DNA from: Microbacterium testaceum StLB037
GTDB lineage: Bacteria; Actinomycetota; Actinomycetes; Actinomycetales; Microbacteriaceae
DNA length: 64,000 nt
Assembly: GCF_000202635.1 (NCBI RefSeq)
Contig: NC_015125.1
Span: 806,001 to 870,000, forward strand
Direction: 5' to 3'
Positions 24,550 to 33,896 of this stretch are shown piece by piece (the stretch's first letter is position 1; every line of letters begins with the position of its first letter). Position numbers and translations under genes: made by a program. The notes under the pieces are model-generated. The model was not told where the DNA came from and made no database searches. It saw only the letters and a program-made list of their open reading frames with translations.

Positions 24550-24774
24550 ATGACCACCCCCGCGCCCCAGGACGTCTCGATCGGCAGCGACGGCATCCGC
24601 CTGAGCCCCTTCCTGAAGTTCGCCGGCATCCTCGACTCCGGCGGAGACGCCAAAGAGGCGATCATCGACGGCTACGTCACGGTGAACGGCGAGGTCGAGC
24701 GCCGCCGCGGCCGTCAGCTGCAGGTCGGCGACGTGGTCGGCTTCGAGGGACGCGCCTTCCGCGTGCAGGCCTGA
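24550..24774 (+). CDS. S4-domain RNA-binding protein, YbcJ/YaaA-like
   Basis: A 74-residue protein consisting of one S4 RNA-binding fold: LSPFLKFAGILDSGGDAKEAI then DGYVTVNGEVERRRGRQLQVGD. Such proteins bind structured RNA, often ribosomal, but the exact role is not settled. The ATG follows CATGCT by 6 nt, which may be a leaderless -10 variant. A strong terminator follows at 24791-24820. Confidence 0.88.
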   Translation: MTTPAPQDVSIGSDGIRLSPFLKFAGILDSGGDAKEAIIDGYVTVNGEVERRRGRQLQVGDVVGFEGRAFRVQA

Positions 24775-24790
24775 CGTCACCGACGCGAAA

Positions 24791-24820
24791 GGCCCGCCTC
24801 CCCACCGGGGAGACGGGCCC
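24791..24820 (+). terminator. Hairpin terminator after the S4 gene
   Basis: GGCCCGCCTCCCC and GGGGAGACGGGCC form a 13-bp stem with one mismatch around a 4-base loop. No U-tract follows, as is common in this group. Confidence 0.75.
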
Positions 24821-24865
24821 CTCACCACGGCATCCCGCGCTCGTGACACGGGATGCCGTCACACC

Positions 24866-25162
24866 TCAGTGCTCGTCGTAGTGGTCGGCGTGGGCAGCGT
24901 GGCGGTGACCGTCGTGCACGTAGTCCACGTGGTCGTCGTGCGGCACGCTCTCGTGGCCGCAGTCGTCGCCGTGCGCGTGCTCGGTCGCCGTGTGCTCGGC
25001 CTGGGCCTCGTGCTCGTCGTAGTGGTCGCCGTGCAGCGCGTGGTGGTGGGTGCCGTGCACGTAGTCGACGTGGTCGCCGTGCTCGACGGCCTCGTGGCCG
25101 CAGTCGTCGCCGTGCGCGTGCTCGTCGACGGTGTGCTCGGCGTGGGTTTCGGTGGTGCTCAT
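24866..25162 (-). CDS. Small histidine-rich, probably zinc-binding protein
   Basis: A 98-residue, very acidic protein in which about 26 residues are His. It is built from two tandem units of about 45 residues, each reading HAHGDDCGHE, then DHVDYVH, then HYDEH. One Cys per unit sits in GDDCGH. There is no signal peptide or membrane segment. Composition suggests a cytoplasmic Zn/Ni/Co buffer or storage protein; I recognise no named family. Its ATG overlaps the stop of the SmtB-like gene (ATGA), so the sensor and this protein are translated together. Confidence 0.82.
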   Translation of the reverse strand: MSTTETHAEHTVDEHAHGDDCGHEAVEHGDHVDYVHGTHHHALHGDHYDEHEAQAEHTATEHAHGDDCGHESVPHDDHVDYVHDGHRHAAHADHYDEH

Positions 25163-25467
25163 TGTTCGCTCCCCTGGTGGTTCGGTTCCTGGACGTGGGC
25201 GATCGCATCGAGCACGACGTGCGCGACATGCTCGTCCGCGAGGGCGTAGCGGATCTCCTTGCCCTCGCGTTCCGAGTTCACCAGGCCCGCCTGCCGTAGG
25301 GTCCGCAGGTGCTGCGACACCAACGGCTGCGACAGCCCGGCCCGATCGGCGAGCGCGCCGACCGTGAGCGGCTCCTGACTCAGCAGCCACACGAGCGCGA
25401 GACGCGACTCGTTGCCGAGAATCTTGAACAACTCCGCGGCTTGGTCGAGTCCCGCGATCTTCTCCAC
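25159..25467 (-). CDS. ArsR/SmtB-family metal-responsive regulator
   Basis: A winged-helix repressor: ELFKILGNESRLALVWLL, recognition helix SQPLVSQHLRTLRQAGLV, wing REGKEIRYALADEHVAHVVLDAIAHV. The last helix carries D..H and H..H residues in the position of the alpha-5 zinc site of SmtB/CzrA (DEHVAHVVLDAIAHVQE), so zinc or a similar metal is the likely signal. The start is uncertain: GTG 25467 gives 102 residues, and GTG 25488 adds seven more but lies inside the probable operator. It overlaps the His-rich gene by 4 nt. Confidence 0.88.
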   Translation of the reverse strand: MEKIAGLDQAAELFKILGNESRLALVWLLSQEPLTVGALADRAGLSQPLVSQHLRTLRQAGLVNSEREGKEIRYALADEHVAHVVLDAIAHVQEPNHQGSEQ

Positions 25468-25484
25468 ATCAGCTAGACGACCAC

Positions 25485-25508
25485 ACACATAAACGGATTG
25501 CAATGTGT
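25485..25508. promoter_or_regulatory. Candidate SmtB-type operator, ACACAT-N12-ATGTGT
   Basis: Perfect 6-bp inverted repeat separated by 12 bp (AAACGGATTGCA), immediately upstream of the metalloregulator coding sequence. Spacing and AT-richness resemble ArsR/SmtB operators. Confidence 0.55.
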
Positions 25509-25516
25509 TCAGGTAA

Positions 25517-25711
25517 TCAGGAACGGTTCTCGTTCCCGTTCTCACCGAGACCGTCGTCTCGGGGTCGATCCAGCTTCATCCAGCCGAACATTGCGGCATC
25601 CTGAATCTCTTCCGCCCGTCGGCGCCGGAGTACGCGACCGCCGCGCCACGCCATGAGCCCCGCCAGCGCGAGGCCGATCGCGACACCGGTCATCAGACCC
25701 CACCACTCCAC
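25517..25711 (-). CDS. Small single-span membrane protein
   Basis: A 64-residue protein with one N-terminal membrane helix (GLMTGVAIGLALAGLMAW), a basic stretch GGRVLRRRRAEE, and a polar tail. No family recognised. The GTG start lies 6 nt after a TAGACT -10 box (25718-25723), the spacing of leaderless genes elsewhere in the window, which supports it as a real gene. It lies between the zinc-responsive L36 gene and the SmtB-like gene. Confidence 0.65.
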   Translation of the reverse strand: MEWWGLMTGVAIGLALAGLMAWRGGRVLRRRRAEEIQDAAMFGWMKLDRPRDDGLGENGNENRS

Positions 25712-25731
25712 GCCGCGAGTCTACGAACGAC

Positions 25732-25854
25732 TCAGCCCTGGCGGCCCTTGTACCGCGGGTTGAGCTTGTTGATCACGAAGACCTTCCCGCGTCGGCGCAC
25801 GACCTGCGCACCCGGTTGCTTCTTCAGGGACTTGATCGAGGCACGGACCTTCAT
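25732..25854 (-). CDS. rpmJ: 50S ribosomal protein L36, zinc-free (type B) form
   Basis: A 40-residue ribosomal protein ([12 protein letters not shown] ... [13 protein letters not shown]). The CxxC...C/H zinc ribbon of the ordinary L36 is missing. Such C-minus paralogues replace zinc-containing ones during zinc shortage, sparing zinc. AAGGAG precedes the ATG. The Zur-box-like palindrome at 25868-25884 lies immediately upstream, so derepression by Zur in low zinc is the expected control. Confidence 0.92.
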   Translation of the reverse strand: MKVRASIKSLKKQPGAQVVRRRGKVFVINKLNPRYKGRQG

Positions 25855-25867
25855 AGCGTTCTCCTTG

Positions 25868-25884
25868 TTGATAAACGTTCTCAA
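25868..25884. promoter_or_regulatory. Zur box between the L36 and CobW-like genes
   Basis: TTGATAAACGTTCTCAA is an AT-rich imperfect palindrome (TTGA..AACGTT..TCAA) in an otherwise GC-rich region, like actinobacterial Zur sites. It sits in the 79-bp gap shared by the two divergent genes and could control both. Confidence 0.72.
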
Positions 25885-25933
25885 TAACAAGGTAAGGTGT
25901 TCCCCGTTCCCTGACAAATGAGAGGTGGATGCC

Positions 25934-26929
25934 ATGAGCCGAACGATCGCGATCATGGGCGTCTGCGCCCCCGAACGCCGGACATACGCCGAACGCACCG
26001 CCCTGGCACTGACCCGCCCCCTGCACCTGCTCCGCCACAGCGACCTGCGGGTCGCGCACGCGCTCCCCCTCCCCCGCCCGCGCGCGGACGACGAGAACGT
26101 CGTGGTCGACCTCGGCACCGATGTCGACCTCATCCACGCGATCGCCGCGCGCGGCGGTCCCGAGGCCGAAGCGATCTGCGTGGTCGACGCGCGGCACATG
26201 ATCGGCGACCTGCTCGACGACGCCCGGCTGGTGGCATCCGCGCGTGCCGGCGATCCCCGCGGAGACGTCGGAGCCCGCGCGCGACAGGGCGCGCTCGCCC
26301 TCGAGCTCGCCACGCGCATCGTCTGGGTGAACTGGGAGCAGGTGCCGACGTCCGCGCTCGCAGTCCAGATGGCGCTGGCCTCGCACCTCAATCCCCGGGC
26401 GGTGGTGCGCCTGTCGCGCGACCCCCTCAGCGATCTCGCCTCCGGCGGCACGCACCAGGGCGAGATCCTCGAGCGGGCCGGGTGGGTCCACGCCCTCAAC
26501 GAGGAGCACGACCCGTACATGCGCGACAACCGGGTCATGACGCTCCGCTACGACCAGGTACGCCCGTTCCACCCCGGTCGGCTCTCTGCCGCCCTCGATC
26601 GGCTCGACGGCGGCGCAGCCGGACGCCTCGTCCGGTCGGCCGGATTCTGCCGCCTCGCCACGCGCCTCGGCATCCTGGCGCGGTGGGAGCACGTCGGCTC
26701 GTCGATGTGGCTCGAACCGATCGGCGCCGACGACGGGCGCATGGGCCTCGGCCAGGAGATCGCTTTCACCGGACTCGACCTCTCGGCCCCGCGCCTCGCG
26801 CACATCCTCGACGGCGCGGCCCTGACCGACGCCGAGTTCGCCGCCGGCCCGTCGTCGTGGGCGTCCTTCGACGACCCGCTCCCCGCTTGGCCCGCGGTGC
26901 CGTCGTCGATCCCGGATGCCACCGACTGA
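25934..26929 (+). CDS. CobW/COG0523-like protein lacking the P-loop
   Basis: A 331-residue protein related to the COG0523 zinc-chaperone GTPases. The C-terminal CobW domain is clear (about residues 205-300: [48 protein letters not shown]). The N-terminal half keeps the spacing of the GTPase fold, but the Walker A (GxxGxGKT) is replaced by [16 protein letters not shown], the NKxD box by VNWEQ, and the CxCC metal motif is absent. It therefore probably does not hydrolyse GTP as usual. Divergent from the L36 gene across a Zur box, it is presumably made in zinc shortage. Confidence 0.8.
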   Translation: MSRTIAIMGVCAPERRTYAERTALALTRPLHLLRHSDLRVAHALPLPRPRADDENVVVDLGTDVDLIHAIAARGGPEAEAICVVDARHMIGDLLDDARLVASARAGDPRGDVGARARQGALALELATRIVWVNWEQVPTSALAVQMALASHLNPRAVVRLSRDPLSDLASGGTHQGEILERAGWVHALNEEHDPYMRDNRVMTLRYDQVRPFHPGRLSAALDRLDGGAAGRLVRSAGFCRLATRLGILARWEHVGSSMWLEPIGADDGRMGLGQEIAFTGLDLSAPRLAHILDGAALTDAEFAAGPSSWASFDDPLPAWPAVPSSIPDATD

Positions 26930-27064
26930 CGGCATCCGTCCGGTCCACGCCGAGGCGGCGCGAGGCCCCCGCAGCAGCCGCTGCCCGGAGCCCGGCCCCT
27001 GGCACCTCGCGCCGCCGAGCGCAAGGCGGTCGACCGCGACGCGTCGAGGGCGGAACGTGGATGC

Positions 27065-27250
27065 ATGAGCACTCCTGACATCCCCTCCCGCCACGCCGAC
27101 GACGCCCGCGCCGACTCGGCCGCCCCCACCGATGCCGTGACCGACGAAGTGCGCGAAGACGCCGCCGAGGCGGAAGAGCACGTCGACCTCGCGGACGACA
27201 CCGGTGACGCGCTCGACCAGGGTTTCCCCGCGGCCGAGGGTCACGCCTGA
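27065..27250 (+). CDS. Small acidic hypothetical protein
   Basis: A 61-residue, strongly acidic, Ala/Asp/Glu-rich sequence with no hydrophobic segment and no motif I recognise. It lies between the CobW-like gene and the convergent ABC permease gene. GGGCGGAA lies upstream as a weak ribosome-binding site. Bias is coding-like, but conservation would be needed to be sure it is expressed. Confidence 0.45.
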   Translation: MSTPDIPSRHADDARADSAAPTDAVTDEVREDAAEAEEHVDLADDTGDALDQGFPAAEGHA

Positions 27251-27287
27251 CGGCGGGCGCCCGACGACGGAGCGCCCCGCCGCGCCG

Positions 27288-28366
27288 TCACGCGATACGC
27301 GTCCCCGGCGGCAGGCGCTTCGCCGGGGTGCGCGTGCGCGCGATGCCCCACGTCAGCAGCCCCGCCGCGATGATCAGCTGCACGAGCAGCCCGACGAACC
27401 AGCTCGGGACCGTGCCGTCGAGCTGGTCTTCCGGTGTCTCGTTCGACCATGACGCGTCCGGCGCCGCGCACCCGTCGAACCGCGTCTCCGTTTCCGGCGC
27501 CTTCTGCGCGAGGCGGACGCTATAGGAGATCTGCGAGAACAGGTCTCGCGGGTACCCGTCGACGTAGGTCGGGGGCGTGGCATCCGCCAGGATCACGAAC
27601 GGATTGGCGGCGAGCACCCACCACACACGGTCGAAACGCGGCACCTCCGAGGTGTACCGGTTTTCGACGCACGGGAGTTCTTCGTAGGACGGGCAGCCGG
27701 TGTCCCGGGGCCAGAGTCCGGGATCGCACCCCTCCGGTGCGGCGCTCCAGTCGAAGTCGCGCGTGATCGACACCTGCTCGCTCCGTACTGCGAGACCGCC
27801 GAGCCCGAAGGCGATCAGGGTCCCGATCGTCAGGGCCGCGATGACAAGGTACGTGCTCGCAACCGAGAAGATCGGCCGCGCGACGACGGCGCTGAAGCCC
27901 ACACCGATAGCCGCGACGACCCCGACCTCCAGAACCAGGATGCCGAGAGAGGCGAGGATCACGCCCGGGTTCAGCCCGCCGGCCGCGGTGGCGACCACCA
28001 GGAACGGCGCCGCCACGACGAGGAACGCGAGGCCGGAGATCCACGCGGCGAGGAACTTGCCGATCACGATCTCGGCCGTCGTGACGAGGGTCACCTGGAC
28101 GGGCGCGAGGGTCGCGGCATCCCGATCCCCGTTCAGAGCGCTGCCGCTGAGGGTCGGAGACACCAGCAGCACCAGCAGCATGACCAGCATGATCACGAGC
28201 GAGAAGAACCACTCGTTGCCCCCGCTGGCGAGTGCGAAGGACGCGAACGACAGAGCGAGGACGGCCATCAGGATGACGAAGAACACCCCGAGCAGCACGT
28301 ACCACCCCACGGAGCGCACGCGCTGACGGAGTTCGATGCCGATCACTGTGCCGAGACGGTGGAGGT

Positions 28367-28370
<4 letters not shown>
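27288..28370 (-). CDS. ABC-2 type transporter permease
   Basis: A 360-residue integral membrane protein with an N-terminal cytoplasmic start (RLGTVIGIELRQRVRSVGWYV), about five helices in the first 210 residues, a large extracellular loop (about 215-320) with four Cys (EGCDPGLW, TGCPSYEELPCV, DGCAAPD) that may form disulfides, and a last helix near 330-350. It pairs with the ATPase encoded just upstream (ATGA overlap at 28367-28370). The exported substrate is unknown. Confidence 0.85.
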
Positions 28371-29323
<953 letters not shown>

Positions 29324-29415
29324 GGCCCCACCCTAGAGGGGCCCTCCGACATCGCCTCGGGATCGCGGTTCCCCACGCCGCGAGCGCCCGAGAGTCTGGC
29401 TGGAGAAAAGGAGAT

Positions 29416-30345
29416 TCAGGATGCCGCGAGCGCGCGGCCGAGGGCATCGCCCGACGTCCACGCGGTGCGCACCGCGGAGCTCTCCCCCCACGCGTCCCCG
29501 CAGGCGGACAGGCCGGGCGAGCGGAAGAACGGCCGGCCCGTCGTCGCGGCCGGACGCGCGAACGTCCACCGGTGCGCGAGAGCGGAGGCGGGTTCCGCGT
29601 CGATCCGCAGGAGCCGACGCGTGGCGGCCACCACCGGAGCGATCGCCTCGTCGGGGGCATCGAGGTGCTGCCGCGCGCGGTCGGCCGTCGTGTGCACGAC
29701 GAGCACCGGCGCCCCGTCGCCGCGCCGGTCGCCGTCGTCGGCGAGGAACGACACGTCGGCGTCGCCGTCCGCGAAGGCGCCGTGCAGGTCGGCCGGCCAC
29801 CGCCGCTCGTCCCACCGCAGCACGACGGCGATCACCGGTTCCCAGGCTGCCCCTTCCCCGAAGGGGACATCGGCGAGGCGGGCCGCCTGCGGCTCCGGCA
29901 TCGCCAGCACCACCTCGCCCGCGGGCTCGCCGTCCACGACGGACGGCTCGACCCGCGTCACGGTCCGCTCGGACACGACGTCGAGTCCGTCGGCGAGATC
30001 GAGGGCGAGCGAGCGCGACCCGAGCGGCGCGGCCCACCTCATCGGCCCGGGCTTCGTCGACGGGTTCCCGTCCGCATCGACGACGACGAAGGTGTCGGTC
30101 CAGGGTCGAGCGAGGTCCCGCTCCTCCCAGTCGGCGACCACATGCCCGAACCGTTCCGCCTCGCCGACGACGAAGTACGACGCTCCCAGGTCGACCGGAC
30201 GCCCCTCGATCGTTCGGCTCGACAGACGCCCGCCCACCCGGCGCCCGCGATCCAGAACGCGCACCGTCTTCCCGGCATCCTGAATCGCCCGCGCGCACGC
30301 GAGCCCGGAGATTCCCCCGCCGACGACCGTCACGTCCACTGTCAT
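29416..30345 (-). CDS. FAD-dependent oxidoreductase, renalase/amine-oxidase-like
   Basis: A 309-residue flavoprotein. The FAD-binding motif VVGGGISGLACARAI is at residues 6-20, and RGRRVGGRLSSRTIEG (the GG motif of the amine-oxidase family) follows. The C-terminal FAD segment FRSPGLSACGDAWGESSAVRTAW is typical of bacterial renalase-like NAD(P)/FAD proteins. The short length agrees with that group. The substrate is not known. Start chosen at the ATG (30345) directly before the FAD motif. Confidence 0.85.
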   Translation of the reverse strand: MTVDVTVVGGGISGLACARAIQDAGKTVRVLDRGRRVGGRLSSRTIEGRPVDLGASYFVVGEAERFGHVVADWEERDLARPWTDTFVVVDADGNPSTKPGPMRWAAPLGSRSLALDLADGLDVVSERTVTRVEPSVVDGEPAGEVVLAMPEPQAARLADVPFGEGAAWEPVIAVVLRWDERRWPADLHGAFADGDADVSFLADDGDRRGDGAPVLVVHTTADRARQHLDAPDEAIAPVVAATRRLLRIDAEPASALAHRWTFARPAATTGRPFFRSPGLSACGDAWGESSAVRTAWTSGDALGRALAAS

Positions 30346-30399
30346 CCCGTCATCCTCGCGCGGCGGGCACGACACCGGGCCGGGGTTGCGGTCCGTCGC

Positions 30400-31389
30400 T
30401 CAGCCCGCGAAGACCTCGACACCGAGGTCGGGATGATCGACGAAGACCCCGTCGAGCCGCGCTTCGCGGAGCACCGCCCACTCGGCGCGGAAATCACCGA
30501 ACACGGCACGGCCCCCGTGTCGGCGATACCCCGGGAGGAGGAAGGTATTCTCCGGGCGGCATGTCCACGTGAAGACGCGCAGACCGCGTGCCTGCGCCTC
30601 CGCGACGAAGCGGGCGGGGCCACGCGCCCGCCCCAGACGCCCGGGGTTCAGAATGAGCCTCTTGTCGGGGCTGATGCCGTCGACCTCGCGGGCGAGGGCA
30701 TCCAGACCGGCGGGCGTGAGCATCGACGCGTAGGTCGCGGCATCCGTCCCGTCGCGCTCCCGCAGGTCCCACGGCACGCCGTCCGACTCGATGAGTTGGA
30801 CGAGGGGAGCCCGGATGCCGAGATCCCGCAGTCGTGCCAGCACCAGAGGCTCGAACGACTCGATGACCAGCGCGGGGTCGTCGAGCCAGTCGGCCGCGCG
30901 GAGCTCGTCCCGCACGAGCGCGGCCATATCGAAGCCCTGGGCGGCGAAGGTCGCCGCGTGCTTGATCTCCAGGACGACCCCGACGCCCCCGGCCCGGGCG
31001 AGGTCGAGGACATCGCGGAGACGCAGGACCTGCTCGGTGTCGTCGAACGCGGCGCTCCGCGGGCGGAGGGCCGGAATGCGTTCGCGGCAGCGGAGGGTGC
31101 GGAGCTCGTCCCCGGTGAAGTCCTCGACGAACCACCCGGTCAGCCGCTCGCCGTCCACGACCTTCGAGGTGCGGCGCGCGGCGAATTCGGGGCGCGTCGA
31201 GACATCCGTGGTCGCGCCGATCTCGTTCTCATGACGGACGACCAGGACGCCGTCCTTCGCGGGCACGACGTCGGGTTCGACGGCATCCACTCCCGAGGCG
31301 ATCGCGAGTGCATAGGAACTCGCCGAGTGCTCGGGACGGTATCCGGGAGCCCCTCGGTGACCGATGATGAGCGGGCGGTTGAGTGGCAC
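30400..31389 (-). CDS. Glycerophosphodiester phosphodiesterase
   Basis: A 329-residue GDPD-family TIM-barrel enzyme that cleaves glycerophosphodiesters to sn-glycerol-3-phosphate and an alcohol. The catalytic region IGHRGAPGYRPEHS (His pair) is at residues 9-22, metal-binding EPDV at about 38, VRHENEI at about 51, and LEIKH near 143. No signal peptide, so probably cytosolic. The GTG start follows a TACCGT -10 box (31396-31401) by 6 nt. Confidence 0.93.
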   Translation of the reverse strand: MPLNRPLIIGHRGAPGYRPEHSASSYALAIASGVDAVEPDVVPAKDGVLVVRHENEIGATTDVSTRPEFAARRTSKVVDGERLTGWFVEDFTGDELRTLRCRERIPALRPRSAAFDDTEQVLRLRDVLDLARAGGVGVVLEIKHAATFAAQGFDMAALVRDELRAADWLDDPALVIESFEPLVLARLRDLGIRAPLVQLIESDGVPWDLRERDGTDAATYASMLTPAGLDALAREVDGISPDKRLILNPGRLGRARGPARFVAEAQARGLRVFTWTCRPENTFLLPGYRRHGGRAVFGDFRAEWAVLREARLDGVFVDHPDLGVEVFAG

Positions 31390-31489
31390 CCGCCCACGGT
31401 AGCGACGACGGGTGAACGACTCTCTCGCTCATAGCAGAATCTCAGTCATCACAAGGACTCTCGCACCCTGCTCGGCTAGTGTTGTCTGA

Positions 31490-31502
31490 CAGCACGGTGC
31501 TG
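31490..31502. promoter_or_regulatory. Inverted repeat CAGCAC-G-GTGCTG upstream of the Bax-inhibitor-like gene
   Basis: A perfect 6-bp palindrome about 30 bp before the GTG start of the 31533 gene. It may be a regulator site; no regulator is adjacent. Confidence 0.4.
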
Positions 31503-31532
31503 TGATGACCATCATTTGGAGTGTGAGTCCCC

Positions 31533-32417
31533 GTGGCCCTCAACAACCCGGCATTCAATACCCCGGCGTTCCAGGACCCTCGTGCCGGCGCCCAGACCCG
31601 TTACAGCCCTCCCGCGGCCCCCGCCGCCGGCGCTGCGGCCGCTGCTGAGGCGGCCAACCTCGAGGGCATGTACACCGCCCCCGCGGCGGGTGCCGTCGAA
31701 ACCGATCGCATGACGATCGAAGACACCGTTTTCAAGACGCTCGCTCTGTTCGGCGTGCTCGTCGTCGGCGCCGTCGTCGGCTGGATCTGGTCGATGGCCG
31801 GCGTCAGCGTCGCGAACCCCAGCCCCAGCGCCGCCCCGATGATCGTCGGTGGCCTCGTCGGCTTCGTGCTCGCGATGGTCGCGATCTTCAAGAAGAAGCC
31901 CTCCGTCCCCGTCTTCCTCGCCTACGCGGCGTTCGAGGGGCTGTTCGTCGGCGGTATCTCGGCGTTCTTCGAGTTCATCTACCCCGGCATCGTCATCCAG
32001 GCAACGCTCGCGACCCTCTCGGTCGTCGGCGTGACCCTCGCCCTGTTCGCCAGCGGCAAGGTGCGCGCCTCGGCCCGCGCGACGAAGATCTTCCTGATCG
32101 CCATGGTCGGCTACATGGTCTTCGGCCTCCTCAACATCGTCCTGATGCTGTTCAACGCCCCGATCGCCGGTGGCGCGTTCGGCATGTACAGCACCATCAA
32201 GATCCTCGGCATCCCGCTCGGCGTGATCATCGGTGTCGTGGTGGTCATCATGGCCGCGTACTCGCTCGTGCTCGACTTCGATCAGATCCAGCGCGGCGTG
32301 CGCAACGGCGCGGCTCGTGTCTACGGCTGGGTCGGCGCCTTCGGCATCATGGTCACCGTCGTGTGGCTGTACGTCGAGATCCTGCGCCTGATCGCGATCC
32401 TGCGCGGCAACAACTAA
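31533..32417 (+). CDS. Bax inhibitor-1/YccA family membrane protein
   Basis: A 294-residue protein of the TMBIM/YccA family with a Pro/Ala-rich cytoplasmic N-terminus (about residues 1-60) and seven hydrophobic segments. The family end motif is seen as VLDFDQIQRGVRNGAARVYGWVG (in two adjoining parts, LDFDQI then VYGWVGAFGIMVTVVWLYVEILRL). Members act as pH-sensitive calcium leaks or FtsH-associated proteins; the role here is unknown. The GTG start fits TGGAGTGTGAG upstream. A terminator follows 12 nt after the stop. Confidence 0.9.
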   Translation: MALNNPAFNTPAFQDPRAGAQTRYSPPAAPAAGAAAAAEAANLEGMYTAPAAGAVETDRMTIEDTVFKTLALFGVLVVGAVVGWIWSMAGVSVANPSPSAAPMIVGGLVGFVLAMVAIFKKKPSVPVFLAYAAFEGLFVGGISAFFEFIYPGIVIQATLATLSVVGVTLALFASGKVRASARATKIFLIAMVGYMVFGLLNIVLMLFNAPIAGGAFGMYSTIKILGIPLGVIIGVVVVIMAAYSLVLDFDQIQRGVRNGAARVYGWVGAFGIMVTVVWLYVEILRLIAILRGNN

Positions 32418-32429
32418 CCACCCTCGTTC

Positions 32430-32460
32430 GAAGGGCCGTCCCGCTTCGGGGCGGCCCTTC
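32430..32460 (+). terminator. Terminator after the Bax-inhibitor-like gene
   Basis: GAAGGGCCGTCCC and GGGGCGGCCCTTC form a 13-bp stem (one G-U) with a 5-base loop, followed by GTCGTTCC. Confidence 0.85.
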
Positions 32461-32495
32461 GTCGTTCCCCTGCGCGGCCCGCGGCGCCCGCTCCC

Positions 32496-32558
32496 CCGGT
32501 TGAGTGTCCAGAACACCCGGAGACTTCGAGAATTCGTCCGGGTGTTTTGGACGCTCAA
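32496..32558. repeat. GTGTCC/GGACAC palindromic element, copy 3
   Basis: Arms GGTTGAGTGTCCAGAACA and TGTTTTGGACGCTCAACC enclose CCCGGA/TCCGGG and a loop with TTCGAGAATTCG. The palindrome extends about 4 bp further out than in the other two copies. Confidence 0.88.
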
Positions 32559-32666
32559 CCCCCAACGGGCGACCCGCGCGGCACCCCGCAACCGGGCCAG
32601 AACCCGGCCCTGGCCCCGGGACGCAAGGGGCAGTGCTCGCGCGCGACGCCGGGCTAGCCTCGCGCC

Positions 32667-33896
32667 ATGAGCCCCGCGAAGACTCCCCCTGAGATCCTCG
32701 ACATCGACGGCCACGAGGTGCGCGTCACCAGCCCCGACCGGGTCGTGTTCGCCGAGCCCGGCCTCACGAAGCTCGACCTCGTGCGGTACTACCTCGCCGT
32801 CGCCGAGGGAGCCCTGCGCGGCGCCGGCGGGCGCCCCATGGTGCTCAAGCGCTTCTCGAAAGGCCTCGACCAGGAGCCGTTCTTCCAGAAACGCGTCCCC
32901 GAGAACCATCCCGCCTTCATCGACACCGCAACCCTGCATTACGCCTCCGGCACCTCCGCCGAAGAGACGGTGATCCGGGATGCCGCGGGCCTGGCGTGGG
33001 TCGTCAACCTCGGCTGCCTCGACCTCAACCCGCACCCCGTCCGCGCGGAGGACCTCGACCACCCCGACGAGCTGCGCGTCGACCTCGACCCCATGCCCGG
33101 TGTCGACTGGGCGCAGATCGTCGACGTCGCCTTCATCGCGAGGGACGTGCTCGAGGACCACGGGCTCGTCGGGTGGCCGAAGACCTCCGGCTCCCGCGGC
33201 CTCCACATCCTCGTGCGCATCCGCCCCGAGTGGGACTACGCCGACGTGCGCCTCGCCGCCGAGACCCTCGCCCGCGAGGTGGAGAACCGCGCGCCCGGGC
33301 TCGCCACCGCCCGCTGGTGGAAAGAGGAGCAGGGCGAGAGCGTGTTCGTCGACTTCAACCAGAACGCCAAGGACCGCACGGTCGCCTCGGCGTACTCGAT
33401 CCGCGCGCTCCCCGGTGCCCGCGTCTCGACGCCGCTCACGTGGGACGAGGTCCGCGACCGCCGCCCCGAGGAGTTCACCGTCCTGGCGGTCCCCGAACGC
33501 TTCCGCGCCATCGGCGACCCGCACGCCGGCATCGACGACGCCGCGGGCTCCCTCGACGCCCTCCTGGCTCTCGCGAAGGAGCTCGGCCCGGCGGAGAAGC
33601 CCCCGCGCGGATCCGACGGCTCGGGCCGCCGCGCCTCCACCATGCCGCTCATCGAGGTCGCGCGCACCAAGACGAAGCCGGAGGCGCTCGACGCCCTCGA
33701 GACCTGGAAGAAGCGGCATCCGGACGCGACAGCCGCGCTGCACCCCGCCGACGTCATGGTCGACGGCATGCGCGGGTCGAGCTCGCTCTGGTACCGCGTC
33801 CGCGTGAACCTGCAGCACGTCCCGGATGCCGAGCGCCCCGCGCAGGAGGAGTTGATCGCCGACTACGACCCCTGGGCGGGTCGCTCCGCGTCCTGA
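32667..33896 (+). CDS. Second LigD-type primase-polymerase protein
   Basis: A 409-residue paralogue of the 13216-14241 protein. Conserved parts: SPDRVVFAEPGLTKLDLVRYYL (start of fold, in two pieces SPDRVVFAEPGLTKL and DLVRYYLAVAEG), RVDLDPMPG (metal Asp pair), SGSRGLHILVRI, and KEEQGESVFVDFNQNAKDRT. A C-terminal extension (about 300-409) resembles the LigD-associated tail found in actinobacteria. No ligase or phosphoesterase domain. ATG is 6 nt after a TAGCCT -10 box (32655-32660). Its 3' end overlaps the convergent TetR gene by 34 bp. Confidence 0.92.
   Translation: MSPAKTPPEILDIDGHEVRVTSPDRVVFAEPGLTKLDLVRYYLAVAEGALRGAGGRPMVLKRFSKGLDQEPFFQKRVPENHPAFIDTATLHYASGTSAEETVIRDAAGLAWVVNLGCLDLNPHPVRAEDLDHPDELRVDLDPMPGVDWAQIVDVAFIARDVLEDHGLVGWPKTSGSRGLHILVRIRPEWDYADVRLAAETLAREVENRAPGLATARWWKEEQGESVFVDFNQNAKDRTVASAYSIRALPGARVSTPLTWDEVRDRRPEEFTVLAVPERFRAIGDPHAGIDDAAGSLDALLALAKELGPAEKPPRGSDGSGRRASTMPLIEVARTKTKPEALDALETWKKRHPDATAALHPADVMVDGMRGSSSLWYRVRVNLQHVPDAERPAQEELIADYDPWAGRSAS

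Noticed and set aside
32667..33896. Annotation as an ATP-dependent DNA ligase
   Set aside because: There is no KxDG nucleotidyl-transfer motif; only the primase-polymerase domain is present.
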